From: DRQF01 sp964559135
GTDB taxonomy: Bacteria; Planctomycetota; GCA-002687715; DRQF01
Direction: 5' to 3'
Length of the DNA stretch: 31,328 bases
Assembly: GCA_964559135.1 (NCBI GenBank)
Contig: CAZLGG010000042.1
Coordinates: 1 to 31,328 of the forward strand
Below are positions 16,235-23,465 of the stretch, piece after piece. The notes under the pieces were generated by a model. That model saw only the letters and a list, made by a program, of their open reading frames with translations, had not been told where the DNA came from and ran no database searches. Position 1 is the stretch's first letter; each line of letters starts with the position of its first letter. Position numbers and translations under genes: made by a program.

Positions 16235-18313
16235 ATGAAGAATTCGTTGAGGCTCGTCCTTGGCATGCTGCTCTTTGGCAGCTGGGTCGCGGCGCAGACC
16301 GAGGAGCCCGCTCAGAAGGATCGAGTGATCACGGGGGCCGTCACGGCGCTCCTCGAGGAGGCCCACGTCACGCGTCATCCCCTCGACGATGAGGTCTCGG
16401 AATGGGCCTTCGAGGCCTACCTGCACAGTCTTGACCCGGCGCGTCTGCATTTTCTGGATACGGACATTCGCGGATTTGCGAAGTACAGAGACGACATCGA
16501 CGACATGATGCGCTCGGGGGACTTGGCCTTCGCCCATCGTATTTTCGAGCGCTTTCGTGCACGCGTCCGTCAGACGCGGGACATCATTACGGAATTCCTC
16601 GAGAAACCGCTAGACCTGAAGAACAAGGAATACTACGCCATGGACGGTGAGTCCGTCCCCTGGCCGAAGGACGCGGCCGCCAAGAGGGAACGGCTTCGCA
16701 AGCGACTGGAGTATGAGTGGCTCTCGTTGGAGGAGTCCGGCGTCGATGCGGCGAAAATCGCCGACAGGCTTCGGAAACGATACGACCGTTTCGTCGAACG
16801 CCTCGGCCAGGAGACCGACGACGACATCCTCTCTCGGTTCACGAATGCGGTCACCACCTCCTACGACCCCCATAGCACATACATGTCCCCGAAGGCTTTC
16901 GAGGATTTCTCGATGGGCCTCACGCTGGAGTACCAGGGCATCGGTGCCTTGCTCGGCGAGGAGGACGATTTCATCGTCATCCGGCAAGTCTTTCCGGGCG
17001 GTTCGGCGGCCGAAGACACGGAGCTGGCGCCGAAGGACAAGATCCTCGCTGTCGGCCAGGGCAAGGAAGGTCCCATGGTGGACATCGTGGGCATGCGCAT
17101 CACCGATGCCGTGCAACTCATCCGCGGAAAGGCCGGCACCTGGGTGCGCCTCGACGTGAAACCGGCGGGAGGTGGACCCCGCAAGATTCACCTGCTCTTA
17201 CGGAAGCGCATCGAGATGGAGCAGTCCGCCGCGAAGGGGATCGTGTACGACGTCGTCTCCGAGAACGGGAAGAAAACCAAGGTGGGGCGCATCGATCTGC
17301 CCTCCTTCTATCGCGAACAGAAAAGAGCGTCGCGCGACGAGAAGGACTATCACAGCTCAACCGTCGACCTCCGTCGCATCCTGAACGAATTCAAGACGCG
17401 CGGTGTCGACGTCGTCGTCTTGGATCTTCGAACGAACGGCGGCGGTTACCTTCCGGAGGCGCTCGGCGTCGCGGGGCTTTTCCTCGACGAAGGTCCCGTC
17501 GTTCAGGTGAAGAACGGTCGGGGTCGCATTCGCGAGTTGGACGACCCTTCCGAAGGCGCCGTTTGGACGGGCCCCCTCGTCGTCCTCACGAGCAAGTTCA
17601 GTGCCAGCGCCAGCGAAATCGTCGCCGGCGCCATCCGCGACTATGACCGCGGATTGATCGTCGGAGACCCGAGTACCCACGGCAAGGGAACGGTGCAGAC
17701 CACGATCGACGTGGCCGATGCCGTCCGAATGAAGTCGTTGGGCAACTTGGGCGTCCTCAAGGTGACCATCCAGCAGTTCTTCCTCCCGAACGGGGATAGC
17801 ACCCAGGTCCGGGGTGTCCCGTCCGACGTGGTGGTGCCCTCATGGAACGACGTCCTCGGAGAGGGCGAGGCCGAGCTGCCCCACGCGTTGCCCTTTGCTC
17901 GCATTCGGCCCGCTCCTCACGAAGACGTGGGACAGGTGCGCCCCGACATCGTCAAGGCCCTGCAGGAGGCCTCGGAGGAGCGCGTCGCCAATTCGCCCGA
18001 CTTCAAGAAACTCGTCGAGCGCATGAAGGCTTTTCGCGCATTCCAGGAGAAAAAACTGGTGCCTCTCCAGAAGGAGGAGTATTTCGCCCTCCAGGCCAGC
18101 TTCAACGCCAAGGACCCGATGGCGAATAAAGCCGAAGACGATCCGGAGAAGGACGACAAGGCCCAGCCGACGAAGAAGGACGACGGCAAGAAGGAGGTCC
18201 AGTCGAAGAAGCTGGAACTCGTCACTGTCGGCAAGGATCCCAGCCCCTGGATGCGGGAGATTCTGGCCATTGCCGGCGATTACGTCCGCATGTTGGCCAA
18301 GCGCCGCATCTGA
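16235..18313 (+). CDS. prc: Carboxy-terminal processing (tail-specific) protease, S41
   Basis: 692 aa, close to E. coli Prc (682). ATG at 16235 follows GAGGAG by 7-8 nt and opens a signal peptide ending VAAQ; the frame extends 17 codons further up without support. Order: N-terminal helical domain, PDZ domain (about 230-330), S41 catalytic domain, Tsp-type C-terminal domain with a Lys/Asp-rich linker (about 625-660). The Ser/Lys dyad is Ser458 in SASASE and Lys484 in STHGKGTVQ, one residue further apart than in E. coli. It degrades or trims periplasmic proteins from their C-termini. The next gene starts 23 bp downstream and is probably co-transcribed. Confidence 0.93.
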   Translation: MKNSLRLVLGMLLFGSWVAAQTEEPAQKDRVITGAVTALLEEAHVTRHPLDDEVSEWAFEAYLHSLDPARLHFLDTDIRGFAKYRDDIDDMMRSGDLAFAHRIFERFRARVRQTRDIITEFLEKPLDLKNKEYYAMDGESVPWPKDAAAKRERLRKRLEYEWLSLEESGVDAAKIADRLRKRYDRFVERLGQETDDDILSRFTNAVTTSYDPHSTYMSPKAFEDFSMGLTLEYQGIGALLGEEDDFIVIRQVFPGGSAAEDTELAPKDKILAVGQGKEGPMVDIVGMRITDAVQLIRGKAGTWVRLDVKPAGGGPRKIHLLLRKRIEMEQSAAKGIVYDVVSENGKKTKVGRIDLPSFYREQKRASRDEKDYHSSTVDLRRILNEFKTRGVDVVVLDLRTNGGGYLPEALGVAGLFLDEGPVVQVKNGRGRIRELDDPSEGAVWTGPLVVLTSKFSASASEIVAGAIRDYDRGLIVGDPSTHGKGTVQTTIDVADAVRMKSLGNLGVLKVTIQQFFLPNGDSTQVRGVPSDVVVPSWNDVLGEGEAELPHALPFARIRPAPHEDVGQVRPDIVKALQEASEERVANSPDFKKLVERMKAFRAFQEKKLVPLQKEEYFALQASFNAKDPMANKAEDDPEKDDKAQPTKKDDGKKEVQSKKLELVTVGKDPSPWMREILAIAGDYVRMLAKRRI

Positions 18314-18336
18314 GCCCGAAGGAGACACCCCTCATC

Positions 18337-18687
18337 ATGTCGGAAGAACAACTGGGAACGCTGGTGGTCGTCTGCCGGGAGGGGATGGGGCACGGGGACC
18401 CCGAACTCAAGAAGCAACTCTTCGGAGCCTGGCTGAAACTTGTCCAGCAGGATGGTCGTTTGCCCGGCGCGATGGCTTTCTACACCGAAGGGGTGTTGCT
18501 CGCGCGTCGGGGTTCCGCCTTCACCGACGACCTGCGCGCCTTGGAAGAAAAAGGCGTCCGCCTGATTCTCTGCAAGACCTGCACGGATCGTTTCGGCATC
18601 ACCGACGACTTGGCCGTGGGGATCGTCGGCGGCATGGGCGACATCCTGGCCGCTCAGTGGCAGGCGAAGAAGGTCATCGCCCTTTGA
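18337..18687 (+). CDS. DsrE-family protein resembling the C-terminal half of YedF
   Basis: 116 aa. The fold pattern VVCREGMGHGDPELKKQL, then ILCKTCTDRFGITDDLAVGIVGGMGDI, matches the DsrE-like domain of the 'sulfurtransferase-like selenium metabolism protein YedF', which often lies near selD in selenium-using bacteria. Cys79 and Cys82 (CKTC) are the likely persulfide or redox cysteines. The N-terminal TusA/SirA domain of full YedF is missing, so it may be a general DsrE sulfur-relay protein instead. AAGGAG lies 12 nt before the ATG. It follows prc by 23 bp and ends 5 bp before a strong terminator hairpin. Confidence 0.8.
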   Translation: MSEEQLGTLVVVCREGMGHGDPELKKQLFGAWLKLVQQDGRLPGAMAFYTEGVLLARRGSAFTDDLRALEEKGVRLILCKTCTDRFGITDDLAVGIVGGMGDILAAQWQAKKVIAL

Positions 18688-18692
18688 CTCTT

Positions 18693-18715
18693 GCGGGTCG
18701 GCCTCGCCGACCCGC
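18693..18715. terminator. Perfect bidirectional hairpin terminator
   Basis: GCGGGTCGGC (18693-18702), loop CTC, GCCGACCCGC (18706-18715): a perfect 10-bp GC-rich stem. It fills the 40-bp gap between the convergent DsrE gene (+) and amrS (-). The forward flank is TCTTCGT; the reverse flank is AAGAGTC. Both are only moderately U-rich, but position and stem make a shared terminator likely. Confidence 0.8.
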
Positions 18716-18727
18716 TCTTCGTCCCAT

Positions 18728-19819
18728 TCAGGCTTCGAATTCCGCCAGGCGAACGGGTTGGCGCCGGGGACCCCATTGGCCCGGACGTGATTCGAAGATC
18801 CCCGGCATCGCATTGCCGCAAAACCTGCAGCGGCCCCGGTCGTCCAGATCCCAACCGAGGATCGCATACCCGTCGCGACCGATCACGCAGTGCTTGCAAT
18901 GGGGGCAGAACGTGCTTTGGCCCTCCGGGTCGATCACGTTGCCCGTGTAGGCGAAGAACACCCCCCGCTCCATCGCGATGCTTCGCGCGCGACTGAGGGT
19001 CTCGGGTGGCGTGGGCGGGATGTCCCGCATTTTCCAGTCGGGATGGAAGGCGGTGAAGTGCATGGGAACATGAGGGCCGAGATGCTCGACGACCCAGTCC
19101 GCCATGCGGCGGATCTCGGCGTCCGAATCGTTCCACCCCGGGATGAGTAGCGTCGTGAGCTCCACCCAAGTGTCGGTGTGGCTAACCACGTCCTCGAGGG
19201 TTTCCAGCACCGGTGCGAGCTCCCCTCCCGTGAGCTTCCGATAAAACTCCTCGCTGAAGGCTTTGAGGTCCACGTTGGCGGCGTCCATGTTGGCGTAGAA
19301 CTCGGCGCGGGGTTTCGCGCAAACATACCCCGCCGTCACCGCCACCGTCCGGACTCCGCGCGAGCGGCAGGCGCGCGCCACGTCTACGGCGTACTCATGG
19401 AAGATGACCGGGTCGTTGTAGGTGAACGCCACGCTTCGGCAGCCAAGGCGTTCGGCGGCCCGAGCGATCACGTCGGGGGCCGCCTGGTCGGCCAGCGTGT
19501 CCATCTCTCTGGACTTGCTGATGTCCCAGTTCTGGCAGAACTTGCAGGCGAGGTTGCATCCGGCCGTCCCGAAGGAGAGGACCGGAGTCCCGGGAAGGAA
19601 GTGATTGAGCGGCTTTTTTTCGATGGGGTCGACGCAGAATCCGCTGGAGCGACCGTAGGTCGTGAGAACCATGTGGTCTCCCTCGCGGGCGCGAACGTAG
19701 CAGAATCCCCTTTGGCCCTCGTGGAGTTTGCAATACCGAGGACAGAGATCACATTGGATGCGGCCATCGTCCAGGCTGTGCCAAAACTTGGCCGGAAAAT
19801 CAGGCGCGTTCGTGGTCAT
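18728..19819 (-). CDS. amrS: AmmeMemoRadiSam system radical SAM enzyme
   Basis: 363 aa from ATG 19819, which has AAAGGAG 7 nt upstream; the frame continues 120 codons further but overlaps the divergent gene. The radical SAM cluster motif CxxxCxxC is Cys88, Cys92, Cys95 (AGCNLACKFCQNW). An N-terminal Cys set (CDLCPRYC, C23/C26/C30, then C40) and a C-terminal set (Cys305, 308, 311, 331, 334) are typical of the AmrS subfamily and may hold further Fe-S or zinc sites. The family is related to pyruvate-formate-lyase activases, but its reaction is unknown. It faces the amrB-amrA fusion across a 123-bp divergent region. Confidence 0.95.
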   Translation of the reverse strand: MTTNAPDFPAKFWHSLDDGRIQCDLCPRYCKLHEGQRGFCYVRAREGDHMVLTTYGRSSGFCVDPIEKKPLNHFLPGTPVLSFGTAGCNLACKFCQNWDISKSREMDTLADQAAPDVIARAAERLGCRSVAFTYNDPVIFHEYAVDVARACRSRGVRTVAVTAGYVCAKPRAEFYANMDAANVDLKAFSEEFYRKLTGGELAPVLETLEDVVSHTDTWVELTTLLIPGWNDSDAEIRRMADWVVEHLGPHVPMHFTAFHPDWKMRDIPPTPPETLSRARSIAMERGVFFAYTGNVIDPEGQSTFCPHCKHCVIGRDGYAILGWDLDDRGRCRFCGNAMPGIFESRPGQWGPRRQPVRLAEFEA

Positions 19820-19835
19820 GGCTGGGCTCCTTTCG

Positions 19836-19862
19836 GCAGGGGATTTGCTTGGAAATCCCTGC
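19836..19862. promoter_or_regulatory. Inverted repeat between divergent amrS and amrB-amrA
   Basis: GCAGGGGATTT (19836-19846) and AAATCCCTGC (19853-19862) are inverted around a 6-nt spacer, with one bulged G. A second small palindrome (CCCCCTGCGGGGG) follows at once. A palindrome in the centre of a divergent intergenic region could be an operator that co-regulates both genes. No clear -10/-35 was found. Confidence 0.35.
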
Positions 19863-19942
19863 CCCCTGCGGGGGATGGACTCGGGCCCGCCTGGGCTGCG
19901 GGCCCTGGAGGAGCTGCAAATCATGGACCGGAGGCGTGAGCC

Positions 19943-21337
19943 ATGGCACTGCTCAGAACAGCGAAACTGGCGGGACAATGGTACGAAAAGGACCCCCGGC
20001 GTTTGGCGGCGCAGATCGATGAATGGACGGGCCGCGCGGACGCCTCCTCGGGGGCGCCGCCCGTATTCCTGCTCGTGCCTCACGCGGGTCACATGTGGTC
20101 GGGGGCCGTGGCCGGGCGGGGTTTTGGAGCCCTGAAGGGCGCCGATCTGCGGCGCATCGTCCTCCTTGCACCCTCTCACTATGTTGCCTTCCCCGGAATC
20201 GCCTTGCCACCGAACGAGATGGAACTTCTCGAGACCCCGATCGGGGACCTGGAGGTCGATCCGTCATGGTGCCGCCAACTGGAGGCCGCCACCGATCTCT
20301 TCGTCCGACGGCGCGATGCCGTCGATATGGAACATGCTCTCGAGGTCGAATTGCCTTTCCTGGCCCGTCTGTTCCCTCGGGTCCCCGTGGTACCCCTGGT
20401 TTGCGGACAGATGGACAGAACCTCTGCCAAACAGGCAGGGCTGGCTCTCGGGGATCTCATGGAGGACGGGACCGTCCTGGTGGTTTCCAGCGATCTCACC
20501 CATTACGGTGCGGATTACGGCTTCGAGCCCTTCGGGCCGGGAGGTCCCTCGGTGTGGCGAAAAGTGGAGGCCATGGACCGCGGCGGCCTCGCGCGCATCC
20601 TCGAGGGGGATGCCGAAGGCCTGTTCGACTACATCGGTAAGACGGGTTGGACGGCCTGCGGCGCCCTTCCCGCCTCCGTCGCCCTTTGGGCCCTCGACGT
20701 GGACGTGGAGGGGGAGGTACTCGACTACACGTCGTCGTCAGCGATCTCCGGCGATGATCTGCGTTCGGTGAGCTATGGTGCGGTTCTGTTGCGCAGCGAA
20801 CAGCCGCTCGTGCCCAAGGCCTTGAGAACGGCTTTGAGACACTTGGCCGCCGATGCCATCCGAGAGGCGGTCGGGCTCTCGGCATCCCTCTCACCCCGCC
20901 CCGATCACCCCGGTCTCGGTCTTCGTCGTGGCGCTTTCGTCACGTTGACGAAGGCGGGAGAGCTCAGGGGTTGCATCGGGCATCCCAGCTCCGATCTTCC
21001 CCTGGGAGACGTCATTCGAAAGGTGGCGCGGGACGCGGCCGTGGCCGATCCTCGGTTCCCGCCCGTCACAGCCGAAGAGTTGCCCGACATCGCCGTGGAG
21101 ATCTCGGTGCTCTCGCCTCCGCGGAAAGTGGCGAGCCTATCGGAGGTGCGCGTGCCCCATCATGGCCTGCTCATTCGCGGACAACGCGGCGCGGGGCTAC
21201 TCTTGCCTCAGGTGGCCGAGGAATACGGGCTGGACCGCGACGCCTTCTTCGCGATGACCTTGAGGAAAGCCGGTCTGGCGCCCGACACGCCGCCCGATGC
21301 TGTTGAAATCTACGTCTTCGCGGCGACGGTGTTCTGA
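19943..21337 (+). CDS. AmrB-AmrA fusion: MEMO1-like plus AMMECR1 domains
   Basis: 464 aa; GGAGG lies 8 nt before the ATG. Residues 1-285 are a MEMO-family domain; the three residues that bind metal in human MEMO1 are present as His47 (PHAGH), His79 (APSHY) and Cys239 (GWTACG). Residues 290-464 are an AMMECR1 domain with the invariant LRGCIG at 341-346. Together with amrS this gives all three parts of the AmmeMemoRadiSam set, conserved in archaea, bacteria and (as separate proteins) eukaryotes. Its biochemical role is not established. The fusion fixes AmrB and AmrA in a 1:1 ratio. The usp gene follows after 26 bp. Confidence 0.93.
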   Translation: MALLRTAKLAGQWYEKDPRRLAAQIDEWTGRADASSGAPPVFLLVPHAGHMWSGAVAGRGFGALKGADLRRIVLLAPSHYVAFPGIALPPNEMELLETPIGDLEVDPSWCRQLEAATDLFVRRRDAVDMEHALEVELPFLARLFPRVPVVPLVCGQMDRTSAKQAGLALGDLMEDGTVLVVSSDLTHYGADYGFEPFGPGGPSVWRKVEAMDRGGLARILEGDAEGLFDYIGKTGWTACGALPASVALWALDVDVEGEVLDYTSSSAISGDDLRSVSYGAVLLRSEQPLVPKALRTALRHLAADAIREAVGLSASLSPRPDHPGLGLRRGAFVTLTKAGELRGCIGHPSSDLPLGDVIRKVARDAAVADPRFPPVTAEELPDIAVEISVLSPPRKVASLSEVRVPHHGLLIRGQRGAGLLLPQVAEEYGLDRDAFFAMTLRKAGLAPDTPPDAVEIYVFAATVF

Positions 21338-21363
21338 GCGAACGAACGAAGGGAGGTAGGACG

Positions 21364-21780
21364 ATGTTTTCGAGGATTCTGGTTCCGGTGGATTTCAGCC
21401 CCAAGAACGAGCGGGCCATGGCGACCGCAAAGGAGATGGCCCGCGGCAAACCCGGAGGGCGCGTGACGCTTCTGCACGTCATCGAGCCCGTCGAGGGGGA
21501 GTGGGACAAGGAGCTGGAGGGCTTCTATGAAAAGCTCGAGAGTCGCGCCGCCAAGGAGATGACTCGGCTGATGGAGTCTCTCGGTGACGGGGAGTTCGAG
21601 CGGGAGTCCGTCATCGTCGTGGGGAGCCGGCTGAAAGAGATCGTGCAGCGCGCCTCCGAGCATGATCTCGTCATCTTGAGCTCCCACCCCATCGCATTGG
21701 ATGACCCGCAAGGGGGAGGACTGACGGTGAGCTACCGAGCCGCGATTCTCGCCCCGTGCCCCGTTCTTCTCGTGAAATGA
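21364..21780 (+). CDS. Universal stress protein (UspA family)
   Basis: 138-aa single Usp domain starting FSRILVPVDFSP and ending APCPVLLVK, both family hallmarks. GGGAGG lies 7 nt upstream. The ATP-binding motif GxxGx9G(S/T) of MJ0577-type Usps is not evident (SSHPIALDDPQGGG at that place), so it probably belongs to the non-ATP-binding branch. Close spacing (26 bp) suggests co-transcription with the amrB-amrA gene. Its 3' end converges on the selenoprotein gene with only 6 bp between. Confidence 0.9.
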   Translation: MFSRILVPVDFSPKNERAMATAKEMARGKPGGRVTLLHVIEPVEGEWDKELEGFYEKLESRAAKEMTRLMESLGDGEFERESVIVVGSRLKEIVQRASEHDLVILSSHPIALDDPQGGGLTVSYRAAILAPCPVLLVK

Positions 21781-21786
21781 CCCGCG

Positions 21787-22344
21787 CTATTTCTTGCGGG
21801 ACGTTTTCAGCTCGACGAGCCGCTTCGCGATGTCCTCGCCGTGGGTGCGCACATCCATTTTCGTGATGACGTCGGCGATGCGGCCGTCACCGTCGATGAT
21901 GAACGTGACACGGCGCGACCACTTGCCGCTCTTGGCGAGGACTCCGAATTTGCGTGCGCCGCTGGCGTCCGGGTCGCTGAGCAGGGGAAACGTGAGCCCT
22001 TCTGCCTTTGCGAACACCGCCTGACCCTGCACGTCCGACATGGAGATTCCGACGACGCGGCCACCGGCCGCGCTGATTTTTTTCGCTGCGTCCCGCAGCG
22101 ATTTGCATTCCAGCGTTCAGCCGGGGGTTCCGGCCCGAGGGTAGAACGCGAGAACCGTCCAGGTCTCCTTGGAACGGAGATCCTTCAATGAAAGGCCTTG
22201 TCCCTGCTGGTCATTCAACGTGAGCGGTGGTGCGACATCTCCCACACGGAGGGGTGCGGCCGCAGCGCCCGCTTCCGTGGTCGGAAACGAGGTGGCTGCG
22301 AAGGTGGCGACGACGGCGAAAAGAATCCAGGGAATGCGCTGCAT
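21787..22344 (-). CDS. Exported Bcp-type peroxiredoxin with selenocysteine (TGA) at the peroxidatic site
   Basis: 185 aa if the in-frame TGA at 22119-22117 is read as Sec76. The N-terminus is a signal peptide (about residues 5-28). Residues 31-185 are an AhpC/TSA (thioredoxin-fold) domain. The universal peroxiredoxin motif PxxxTxxC reads P69-RAG-T73-PG-U76, so TGA replaces exactly the peroxide-attacking Cys; Cys80, four residues on, is a possible resolving residue. After the TGA the frame continues through typical Prx sequence (SLRDAAKKI, GISMSD, FPLLSDPD, RRVTFIIDGDG) to a TAG stop. ATG 22344 has GAGG 6 nt upstream. It likely reduces hydroperoxides outside the cytoplasm. It follows the 22767-22363 gene by 18 bp. 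The alternative, a nonsense mutant, is much less likely given the SECIS-like hairpin. Confidence 0.9.
22071..22119 (-). promoter_or_regulatory. Bacterial SECIS element in the peroxiredoxin mRNA
   Basis: Directly 3' of the UGA (22119-22117) the mRNA folds into two tiers. The lower stem is CGCUG (22115-22111) with CAGCG (22075-22071). The upper stem is a perfect 7 bp, UCGCUGC (22101-22095) with GCAGCGA (22089-22083), closed by the 5-nt loop GGGAC (22094-22090). There are 22 nt between UGA and the apical loop, and the loop starts with G: both fit known bacterial SECIS elements bound by SelB. The fold was found by eye; no energy was calculated. Confidence 0.82.
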
Positions 22345-22362
22345 GGCGGTCCTCGAGAATGT

Positions 22363-22767
22363 CTACTTGATGGCCGTGGCGACCAGTTTGCCGTCCTTCT
22401 TGACGAAGGTGACGGTCACCTGTTGACTCACCAAACCGGTGAGGATTTCGGTCGTCAGCGTTTTCTCGTCCGCCTGAAACGTCGTCTTCGTGCCGTCCTT
22501 CGACTCGAGCACGATGGATCGCGTGAGGGGATTCCACGTGACGAGACGTCCCTCCATCGTCTTTTTCTTTGCGACCTTGTCGGCGACCTTTTCGGCCACC
22601 TCTTTGGTCTTCGCCGCCGCCTGGGCCGCGTCGTCTTTCATCTTGCTCTTGTTGATGGAGACCGTGAACTTCTCGTCACCCGTTTTCTCCACCGTATACC
22701 AGCCGCGGAAATACCCGATGACGCCCAAAACGACCGCCACCATGACGAGGAATCTGATGAGTTTCAT
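22363..22767 (-). CDS. Small membrane-anchored protein co-transcribed with the Sec-peroxiredoxin
   Basis: 134 aa from ATG 22767. A single N-terminal TM (about 4-20, then GYFRGWYTV) anchors it with the rest outside the cytoplasm. Residues about 38-70 are a charged Ala/Lys helix, possibly a coiled coil; residues 72-134 are a small beta-rich domain (EGRLVTWNPLTRSIVL, VTVTFVKKDGKLVA), loosely like DUF5666-type OB folds. No cysteine is present. The open frame runs 47 codons further upstream, but that part is not protein-like. The selenoprotein starts 18 bp after its stop, so the two form an operon. Function unknown; a membrane partner or substrate-binding role for the peroxiredoxin is a guess. Confidence 0.75.
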   Translation of the reverse strand: MKLIRFLVMVAVVLGVIGYFRGWYTVEKTGDEKFTVSINKSKMKDDAAQAAAKTKEVAEKVADKVAKKKTMEGRLVTWNPLTRSIVLESKDGTKTTFQADEKTLTTEILTGLVSQQVTVTFVKKDGKLVATAIK

Positions 22768-22913
22768 GGCAATGTTCTCGAAAATGTGGGAATGCATCTT
22801 GTCAGATAGACCCGTTGCGGACAAACGGGCGATGTGGAGCCAACCCGTGATTCCTGGTACGTTTTCACGGTGCCGCGACGGGCTGCGTCCACCCAAGGAG
22901 AAGTGCAAGGCCG

Positions 22914-23465
22914 ATGGAAGTCGTCATCATCAATCTCGTCATGGGCGTCGCCTGTGCGATCCTCGCCGACACTCGGGGTCGGAGTGCCCTGGCTTGGTTC
23001 CTCTTGGGATTCTTTTTCGGTTGCTTTGCTCTCATCGGTCTCTTCGTCATTCCCGATTTGAAGGTTCAGGAGGAAAAGGAACGACGCCTGCGAATGGAGA
23101 ATCGGCGTCTTCGGGAGCAGCTTCGAAAGGACCGTGCCATTGCGGACCAACGCTATCAGGAACATGTCCAGCGCCTGTCAGTCCATGACAGAGCCCTCGG
23201 CATGGATACGCGACCTCCGCAGCTTCAAGTCGACGACAACGACATCCACGGCGTCCTGCCGCCGCGGATCGACCTACCGGCCGAGGGGTGGTTTTATGCC
23301 CCGGAAGGAGCGAACGAACCCGAGGGCCCGGTGACTCTCGTCGCCCTGCAGGATCTCTGGGCGCGGGAAGCTGTGGGAGCGACCACGCTCGTTTGGAACG
23401 AGACCCTGAGGGACTGGATGGCCGTCCGGGATGTCGATGGGCTCGAGGAGGTCCTCGATGCCTGA
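22914..23465 (+). CDS. Membrane protein with C-terminal GYF_2 (DUF4339) domain
   Basis: 183 aa. Residues 3-18 and 26-46 are two hydrophobic segments, followed by a highly charged coiled coil (about 52-90). The C-terminal region (about 127-178: WFYAPEG, EGPVTLVALQDLW, TTLVWNETLRDWMAVRDV) matches GYF_2/DUF4339, a proline-peptide-binding-like module common in planctomycete and related membrane proteins. AAGGAG stands 15 nt upstream and AAGG nearer the ATG. The stop overlaps the next gene by 8 bp. Likely an inner-membrane scaffold with a cytoplasmic GYF domain; partners unknown. Confidence 0.82.
   Translation: MEVVIINLVMGVACAILADTRGRSALAWFLLGFFFGCFALIGLFVIPDLKVQEEKERRLRMENRRLREQLRKDRAIADQRYQEHVQRLSVHDRALGMDTRPPQLQVDDNDIHGVLPPRIDLPAEGWFYAPEGANEPEGPVTLVALQDLWAREAVGATTLVWNETLRDWMAVRDVDGLEEVLDA

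Noticed and set aside
18337..18687. Full YedF selenium-metabolism protein
   Set aside because: The N-terminal TusA/SirA domain is missing and no selD is adjacent, so only a DsrE/YedF-like call is made.
21787..22041. Short ORF starting at the internal ATG 22041 as a separate small protein
   Set aside because: It is the 3' part of the peroxiredoxin; the upstream frame continues through the TGA and has the family sequence on both sides.
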